From Anaerocolumna jejuensis DSM 15929 (GTDB lineage: Bacteria; Bacillota; Clostridia; Lachnospirales; Lachnospiraceae): a stretch of DNA of 64,000 bases. The notes under the pieces were generated by a model, which was given only the letters and a program-made list of their open reading frames with translations, did not search any database and had not been told where the DNA came from. Positions 58,875 through 64,000 of this stretch are shown here, in pieces. The stretch's first letter is position 1. Every line of letters starts with the position of its first letter. Position numbers and translations under genes: made by a program. The DNA is taken from positions 62,001-126,000 of the forward strand of contig NZ_FRAC01000009.1 of NCBI RefSeq assembly GCF_900142215.1. The letters run 5' to 3'.

Positions 58875-60725
58875 TCAGCCCCAGATAGCCTGCATTTCTT
58901 CGTTATTTTGAAGTAACTCCTCCAGGGTTCCCACGGCATCCACTCGGCCATCTTTCATAACAATTATCTGGTCCGCCTGTTTTAGTGCCAGTCTGCGGTT
59001 GGATACCACCAGGCTGGCTGCGGGGCGTTTCCCGAACAGCCGGTTCCATAGCTTGTTCTCAGTCTCCACATCCAACGCACTTGAGATATCATCAAATACC
59101 ATGAGGCTTGCTTTTCTGGCAAACATACGGGCTACCGCAACTCTTTGTATCTGCCCGCCTGATAATTTCACACCCCTTGGACCGACGACAGTATCAAGCC
59201 CCTGCTCCAGCTGTGAAATATCCTCCTCGAAAACAGCCGAGTGCAGAGCTTCCAGTAAATCCGTATCCTCTTCCTTTAATCCAAAAAGAATATTATTCCT
59301 TACAGTGTCACTGACAAGCCTTGGAATCTGGGGAGTATAGGCACAATGGGGCTTTGTAAGAAATTCGCCGGGTTCCTTCAGTTCCCTGCTGTTCCAGTAA
59401 ATACTTCCTTTCTGGGCAGGCAAAAGGCCTAACAATACCTTTAACAGGGTAGATTTACCGGAGCCGATTCTTCCGGTTATCACAGTAAAGGAACCTTTCT
59501 TTAAGGTAAAGCTTACGTCTTCCACTCCGTTTCCGGAGCTTTCATAAAGGTAAGTCAATCCCTTTACCTGGAGCTCCCGAAGTGCTTCCGCCTCCGCTTC
59601 CTTTTTCACCTCTGCCATTCTTCCTTTCTCTGTCTTTCTTCCTGACTCTGTCTTCCTTCCTGCCTCTATCTTCCTGCCTGCCGCAATTTTTCTTTTACTT
59701 TCTGCATCTTTTAAGGGCATCCCTGTATGTGCCACGGCACCTTCGGGAGTCGCCTCCTGCATCAGCTCCGCAATTCTTTCAAAGGATATCTTTCCCTGCC
59801 TGACATTGGCAATAAAACTTCCATAAAAACTGGTAAAGTCAGAGATAAAATTCAGATAAAATATGAATAAGGACAAATCGCCGATACTTAGCTCCCCTTT
59901 TTTCATAAGTCCTGCTGCCAAAAGGAGAATAAATCCCGTTCCCAGGTTTACCGTATTATGGAATACGGAATTAAGGGTCTGTGAAAGCAGTGTGTCTCTC
60001 AGCATAAATTTATGCCTCTTATGATTCAGTTCCTCCAGATAGCCCAATACATGTTCTTCTTCCCCTGCTACCTTAATAGCCTGAACCGCACCAAAGATTT
60101 CTCCCATTGCTCCGGTCACCATTCCCGTAGCTTCTCTGGCGGCTTCTCTGTATTTTTGCAGCTTCTCTCTCAGCATCTGTACAACACCTACTACAATTAC
60201 CATGGGAGCAAATACTAAAAGTGTAATCTTAACGTTGATATTTAACATGATGGTCACGGCAACTACCACAAAGGTAAGGGTTCCAATAAAATCCAATGTC
60301 CAGCTAATGGTATTCTCGATGGTATCCGCATCATCCCGAAAGCAGTTAAGTGCTTCTCCCGAGGCCCAGGGTACTGCTGCCGCTCCGGGCTTCTTCAGAA
60401 TACTTTCAAACATATTCCTGCGCAGCAGGGCACTCATGGTAAAACGGTGCAGGTTATCTGCATTGGCACCAAGATAAATATTCACCATTCGGCCAAGCGT
60501 ATAGGCAAGAGTCAGGGCGCATATCACCGCCAGACTGTTCCAAAAGTCACTGTGAGGTGTAAGTATCTGAAAAAACTCCTTGTACAGTAAGCCCATTACC
60601 AGAGGAAGTACATGTATCATTGCCCATAAAAGACAGTTTACGGCATAAAGGCCGGGCCTGTAAGCCATCATCTTAAGCATCAGCCTTGCCATAGAAAGCT
60701 CCTTCTTTTGTTTTTTGCTTTTCAT
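58875..60725 (-). CDS. Heterodimeric ABC exporter subunit with degenerate ATPase site
   Basis: 616 residues: six-helix transmembrane domain (~20-310), ATPase domain (~385-610). Walker A GRIGSGKST and signature LSGGQIQRVAVARM are intact, but Walker B reads LMVFDDISSALD (Asp where the catalytic Glu belongs) and the H-loop reads VVSNRRL (no His). Such subunits pair with a canonical half. The linker (~345-385) contains an inserted Lys/Arg-rich repeat of six-residue GRKxEx steps, uncommon in this family. It overlaps the partner gene by 4 bp. Confidence 0.92.
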   Translation of the reverse strand: MKSKKQKKELSMARLMLKMMAYRPGLYAVNCLLWAMIHVLPLVMGLLYKEFFQILTPHSDFWNSLAVICALTLAYTLGRMVNIYLGANADNLHRFTMSALLRRNMFESILKKPGAAAVPWASGEALNCFRDDADTIENTISWTLDFIGTLTFVVVAVTIMLNINVKITLLVFAPMVIVVGVVQMLREKLQKYREAAREATGMVTGAMGEIFGAVQAIKVAGEEEHVLGYLEELNHKRHKFMLRDTLLSQTLNSVFHNTVNLGTGFILLLAAGLMKKGELSIGDLSLFIFYLNFISDFTSFYGSFIANVRQGKISFERIAELMQEATPEGAVAHTGMPLKDAESKRKIAAGRKIEAGRKTESGRKTEKGRMAEVKKEAEAEALRELQVKGLTYLYESSGNGVEDVSFTLKKGSFTVITGRIGSGKSTLLKVLLGLLPAQKGSIYWNSRELKEPGEFLTKPHCAYTPQIPRLVSDTVRNNILFGLKEEDTDLLEALHSAVFEEDISQLEQGLDTVVGPRGVKLSGGQIQRVAVARMFARKASLMVFDDISSALDVETENKLWNRLFGKRPAASLVVSNRRLALKQADQIIVMKDGRVDAVGTLEELLQNNEEMQAIWG

Positions 60726-62467
60726 ACCAGCACCTCCTCTATCCCAAAGCTTAACAGCTCATTCAATCTTGAATTCTTATTCTTTAACAGCTCTTCTCTC
60801 TGACCGTATTCCAGCATTCTTCCCTTATCCAGAATCAGGATGTTGTCAGCCCTTTGAACCGTTGACAGCCTGTGGGCTATGATAATGCAAGCCCTGCCTT
60901 CTATCAGTGTGGATAAGGCATTTTCCAGGAACCTTTCCGTAACCGGGTCAAGTCTTGCAGAGGCCTCATCCAGAATAATCAGCCTGGGATTCCTTAAAAA
61001 CACTCTGACAAGGGTCAGGAGCTGTGCCTCACCGGAGGACATTCCGCCTCCCGGCACCAGCACGGTATCAAGCCCCTCTTTCAGATTTTCATACCAGTCC
61101 TTTAATCCCATCCGGCAGATGGTTGAGATAATCAGCTCATCCGGGATTCCGGGATTAAAAAAGGTGATATTGTCCCTCACGCTGGCATGAAACAGCTGTA
61201 CCTCCTGGGTTACATACGCAATGCTTTTGCGAATATCCTTTAGCAGGATATCCTGCTGCTTCTTACCGTTTAAATAAATATTCCCCGAATCCGGTTCGTA
61301 GAATCTTACCACAAGCCTTGCAAGGGTCGTCTTTCCGCAGCCCGTGTGTCCCAAAATCCCCAATACCTTCCCTGCCCCAAGGTCAAAGGTGATATTCTGC
61401 AATACGGGTATTTCTTTTTCATAGGAAAAGGAAACCTCTTCAAAGCTTAAGGACAGCTCCTCTTCCTCTCCAAGGCTGGCTGTGCCATCGTCTTTGATGC
61501 TGGAAGTCAGCTTTAACAGCTCCTCAATGCGTATAATACTGGCAGTTGCCTTCTGGATATCCATTAGCTGCTCCCGTAACTGGTCCAGGGGATTCTCCAG
61601 AAGCTGAAAATAATTAATCATAAGGTATACCAGCCCTAAGGTGATATTTCCTTTGTACCAGAGATATCCTCCCAAGGCAAATATCATAATATCCCCCATT
61701 CCAAAAAGTCCGGACAGGGTAATCCAGATCTTATAGCCTGATAAATGAGCTTTCAGACGTATGGGCAGCCATTTTCGCAGCAGCTCCATAAAGCGCTCCA
61801 GGCAATAGCTTCCTGCACCGTTTACCTTGATTTCTTCGGTGCAATCCAGGTGCTCGCCCAAAAAGCCATAGAATTTTGTAGTAATTTCTCGGTCCTTTCC
61901 GAAATTGTCCACAGCATCTTTCTGGGTTCTCCCCAATATGCTAAAGGCCAATACCAAAAACAGGGTAAAAGCCAATCCAATCAGAGGGCTTTTAAAAGCT
62001 AAAACAAGTATGATTCCAACCATTAGCAGAACATTATTGGCAAAGCTGATAAACAGCTTTGAAAAAAAGTTAAATAATGCTGTTACATCTCCATCAATTC
62101 TTTCCACCAGCTCTCCGGAGGGATGCTCCTTAAAGTAATTCATATCCAGAGAAAGACAGTGTTTTACCATATCCCGTCTAAGGGTATTGGTGGTACGCCA
62201 GCCGATATTCTGGCTAAGGTATGTAGAGGCAATTGCCAGTAATTGCTGGGTAAAGGCAGCAATTATAAAGAGCACCGCTGCCTTGATCAAATCGTTCATT
62301 GGTTTATTTGCCCCTATGCCGTCAATGAAAAAGCTGATAAGCATCGGATTGACCAATTGCAGCCCTATGCTGCCCCCTAATATCAGCGCCAGCAAAAACA
62401 AGGAAAGCTTACTGTTTTTCATGTATTTTGCAAGCAGTGCTCCATATTTTTTAATGGATAATTTCAT
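60722..62467 (-). CDS. Heterodimeric ABC exporter subunit with canonical ATPase residues
   Basis: 581 residues: six-helix transmembrane domain (~15-310), ATPase domain with GHTGCGKTT, Walker B LIILDEASARLD (catalytic Glu present), H-loop IIAHRLST. Its signature reads MSSGEAQLL, off the LSGGQ consensus, which is common in the subunit that complements a degenerate partner. Start at ATG 62467 (GAAAGG upstream); the longer frame extends into the attenuator. First structural gene after the leader peptide. Confidence 0.92.
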   Translation of the reverse strand: MKLSIKKYGALLAKYMKNSKLSLFLLALILGGSIGLQLVNPMLISFFIDGIGANKPMNDLIKAAVLFIIAAFTQQLLAIASTYLSQNIGWRTTNTLRRDMVKHCLSLDMNYFKEHPSGELVERIDGDVTALFNFFSKLFISFANNVLLMVGIILVLAFKSPLIGLAFTLFLVLAFSILGRTQKDAVDNFGKDREITTKFYGFLGEHLDCTEEIKVNGAGSYCLERFMELLRKWLPIRLKAHLSGYKIWITLSGLFGMGDIMIFALGGYLWYKGNITLGLVYLMINYFQLLENPLDQLREQLMDIQKATASIIRIEELLKLTSSIKDDGTASLGEEEELSLSFEEVSFSYEKEIPVLQNITFDLGAGKVLGILGHTGCGKTTLARLVVRFYEPDSGNIYLNGKKQQDILLKDIRKSIAYVTQEVQLFHASVRDNITFFNPGIPDELIISTICRMGLKDWYENLKEGLDTVLVPGGGMSSGEAQLLTLVRVFLRNPRLIILDEASARLDPVTERFLENALSTLIEGRACIIIAHRLSTVQRADNILILDKGRMLEYGQREELLKNKNSRLNELLSFGIEEVLV

Positions 62468-62573
62468 GTATACGTTTATTTCCTTTCTTCGCATGTTTGG
62501 GAGGATTGTACAAAATATCTTACGCTCCTGCCTTTTCCGGCCGATGTGCTCAAACTTTGCATGCCATATAAGC

Positions 62574-62604
62574 AAAAAAAGACGCAGATTCTGTTCTCTG
62601 CGTC
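62574..62604 (-). terminator. Second leader terminator before the ABC exporter
   Basis: GACGCAGA (62581-62588) pairs perfectly with TCTGCGTC (62597-62604); on the minus strand seven T follow. Strong intrinsic terminator placed about 107 bp before the exporter start. Confidence 0.85.
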
Positions 62605-62613
62605 TTTTGGCGT

Positions 62614-62645
62614 TCAGGCATATTTTAAGTATACTTTTAGCCTGA
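62614..62645 (-). promoter_or_regulatory. Middle hairpin of the exporter leader
   Basis: TCAGGC (62614-62619) pairs with GCCTGA (62640-62645). In the RNA its ATATGCCTGA strand is also fully complementary to TCAGGCATAT at the start of the leader peptide (10 nt), so two alternative pairings are possible. Confidence 0.5.
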
Positions 62646-62663
62646 CATCCCGTTCCATGTATT

Positions 62664-62696
62664 AAAAAAGCCGCAGATTCTACACAACCCGCGGCT
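62664..62696 (-). terminator. First leader terminator before the ABC exporter
   Basis: AGCCGC/GCGGCT stem (62669-62674 with 62691-62696), followed on the minus strand by six T. It lies 25 bp after the leader peptide stop, close enough for a stalled ribosome to affect folding. Confidence 0.8.
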
Positions 62697-62720
62697 CAAA
62701 AAGCTTATATATGTTCAAAA

Positions 62721-62798
62721 TTATGATAATCTCTCACACAGGCCGGTCATGCATCTTTTATTCTGTTGATTTGTGTTTAACATTGTAATAATAAACAT
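62721..62798 (-). CDS. Predicted 25-residue leader peptide of the ABC exporter
   Basis: A short frame with a near-ideal ribosome site (AAAAGGAGG, nine nt before ATG). The peptide begins MFIITMLNT and ends CMTGLCERLS, then TAA. It is too small for the usual gene callers. Two terminators separate it from the exporter genes. B. subtilis bmrB-bmrCD shows the same order (leader peptide, terminator, heterodimeric ABC exporter) and is induced by ribosome-targeting antibiotics through stalling, so the same role is inferred here. Confidence 0.75.
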   Translation of the reverse strand: MFIITMLNTNQQNKRCMTGLCERLS

Positions 62799-62835
62799 AT
62801 GCCTGACCTCCTTTTCATCAAATTAATTCTTGAGT

Positions 62836-62864
62836 ATGTTAACATATAATGGCAGCTATTGCAA
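62836..62864 (-). promoter_or_regulatory. Promoter of the leader peptide-ABC exporter transcript
   Basis: Minus strand TTGCAA (62859-62864), 17 bp, TAACAT (62836-62841). RNA start near 62829 gives a leader of ~360 nt. The rest of 62865-63129 shows no gene and carries the thioesterase upstream region. Confidence 0.7.
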
Positions 62865-63129
62865 GAAAAAAATGAAAAAATATTCAAATATAACAAAATA
62901 CGGTTTACGGCTGCAGTAATAATAGCTTCTTGATTCCTTGCTCCGGCTGTATTTCTGCTTGTTTATAACCCATGAATTTATCTGTAATAATTATGTAAAA
63001 CAGAATAATTCATGAACTTATGAATTGCAATAAAGAATTTTTTACGTTAATATATCTGTAGCTTATAAATATTTCCAGCCGCAATAATAAAAGTAATTTA
63101 GGATATTGAAGGGAAAGAGGAGAAATCTC

Positions 63130-63549
63130 ATGAATATTAGACCATATGTAAGAAAAGCACAGTATTATGAAACAGACCAGATGGGTATTATCCATCATGC
63201 CAATTATATCCATTGGATGGAGGAAGCAAGAGTGGATTTCATGGAACAGGTTGGCTTTGGTTATGACCGGGCAGTAAAGGAAGGCATCGACTTCGCACTG
63301 CTTGGTTTATCCTGTGAGTACAAGTCCATGGTCTCCTTCGGGGATACCGTTAACATTGAGGTTTCGATTTCAGCCCTGACGGTGACCAAAATGACAGTCC
63401 ACTATCAGATTACGGATGCCGTAACCGGTAAACTTCGGACAACAGGTGAAAGTATCCACTGCTATTTTGACTCCAATAGAAAACGCCCGGTTTCACTGAA
63501 GAAAGTCCTTCCTGAGCTGTATGATTTATTTGCTTCTTATGTCGCTTAA
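63130..63549 (+). CDS. Acyl-CoA thioesterase of the 4-hydroxybenzoyl-CoA thioesterase/YbgC family
   Basis: 139 residues, hot-dog fold. The catalytic segment YETDQMGIIHHANYIHWMEEAR has the Asp and HxNY of the family (residues ~14-34). It hydrolyses acyl-CoA esters; substrate not known. Start at ATG 63130 after GAGGAG. Single gene ended by the hairpin at 63668. Confidence 0.92.
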   Translation: MNIRPYVRKAQYYETDQMGIIHHANYIHWMEEARVDFMEQVGFGYDRAVKEGIDFALLGLSCEYKSMVSFGDTVNIEVSISALTVTKMTVHYQITDAVTGKLRTTGESIHCYFDSNRKRPVSLKKVLPELYDLFASYVA

Positions 63550-63667
63550 AGATATGAAAACTTCGGAATTTTCAAAGGAAAGAATTCGAATTCTGATGTT
63601 TTCATCATATCAGTATTGAGTTATGGTGGAAATTACATAAATACAGGAAGCAACAAATTTCCTTTTC

Positions 63668-63704
63668 AACTCCCCCAAATGTCAGTTTTGGAGGAGTTAT
63701 TTTA
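63668..63704 (+). terminator. Terminator after the thioesterase gene
   Basis: AACTCCCCCAAA pairs with TTTTGGAGGAGTT (one mismatch), followed by ATTTTAT. Confidence 0.7.
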
Positions 63705-63799
63705 TCCCATAGGCTGCTTTATCAGTATAAAACTTAAGTTATTGAAATATCGAAGTACCTTCTGGCATCACAATTATGATTAGTTACAATATTTGCTTA

Positions 63800-64000
63800 T
63801 TAATTAACCATTATAACTTCATCACTTTCTGATTCTTTCATTTCTGATTCTTTCATTTCATATTCCGATAAGTCCTGGTTTTCTTCTTGCATCTTTATTC
63901 CATCTTCTGTATTTATTTTATCTGTCTGCAGATGATAAAATTCCCTGACCCTTTTTTCTACTTCTGCCATCCTGTCAGGATGTCCGGCTAAGTATATCTT
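63800..64000 (-). CDS. C-terminal end of an unknown protein (truncated by window edge)
   Basis: The last 66 codons of a minus-strand gene are visible, ending at TAA 63800-63802. The stretch starts KIYLAGHPDRMAEVEKRVREF and ends with an acidic tail in which EMKES occurs twice in a row (a 15-bp direct repeat). I cannot name the family from this part. Confidence 0.6.
   Translation of the reverse strand, partial: KIYLAGHPDRMAEVEKRVREFYHLQTDKINTEDGIKMQEENQDLSEYEMKESEMKESESDEVIMVN

Overview
The window looks like chromosome of an anaerobic, low-to-mid GC Firmicute, most likely a Lachnospiraceae-type clostridium. The basis is AGGAGG-like ribosome sites, sigma-A promoters, a Leu T-box, a class of Hcp and NifH-like proteins typical of anaerobes, and an adjacent protein pair I recognise as DUF6323/DUF6179. 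No rRNA, tRNA, phage or CRISPR array was seen. Most genes lie on the minus strand in short, tightly overlapping operons.

Layout. 0-1.5 kb: truncated NifB-like radical SAM gene and a NifH-like gene. 1.7-7.6 kb: ABC-F ATPase, then a nitrosative/oxygen stress operon (hcp fused to DUF1858, an unnamed gene, a hemerythrin). 7.6-12.9 kb: TPR-GGDEF protein, LTA-synthase-like enzyme, flavin oxidoreductase with its TetR. 13-15.9 kb: M56 peptidase/BlaI sensor pair between two copies of a palindromic element. 16-21 kb: five-gene ABC-2 exporter plus DesK/NarL-type two-component operon. 21-27 kb: unknown proteins, LysR, Dus, Nudix, PPOX. 27.5-30.5 kb: leuS with its T-box. 30.7-33.6 kb: Ser/Thr-rich choice-of-anchor-A protein and glycosyltransferase. 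33.6-39.3 kb: yaaA, GNAT, and a methionine synthase pair behind a MET-box-like site. 39.5-44.9 kb: SDR pair, ThuA-like protein, uracil permease, AraC. 44.9-50.6 kb: Cache-GGDEF, YeiE-like LysR with YeiH, esterase. 50.7-57.8 kb: oleate hydratase, two TetR genes, ABC/FtsX exporter. 58-62.8 kb: aminoglycoside adenylyltransferase and a heterodimeric ABC exporter behind a leader peptide and stacked terminators. 63-64 kb: thioesterase and the end of an unknown gene.

Most unusual content. (1) A family of three ~213-bp foldback elements whose arms differ between copies but stay complementary. (2) A second family of ~580-bp double-foldback elements, with one intact, one internally deleted and one half copy. 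(3) Eight GAAC-NN-GTTC dyads spaced almost exactly 21 bp apart, ending at the -35 of a LysR gene, with one compensatory double change. (4) A 25-codon leader peptide followed by two intrinsic terminators ahead of a heterodimeric ABC exporter, which fits ribosome-mediated attenuation. (5) An exact 108-bp tandem repeat carrying palindromes between yeiE-like and yeiH-like genes. (6) Several promoters whose -35/-10 spacer is filled by a perfect operator-like palindrome. Starts were moved from the longest ORF to the ATG with a proper ribosome site where the sequence supported it.
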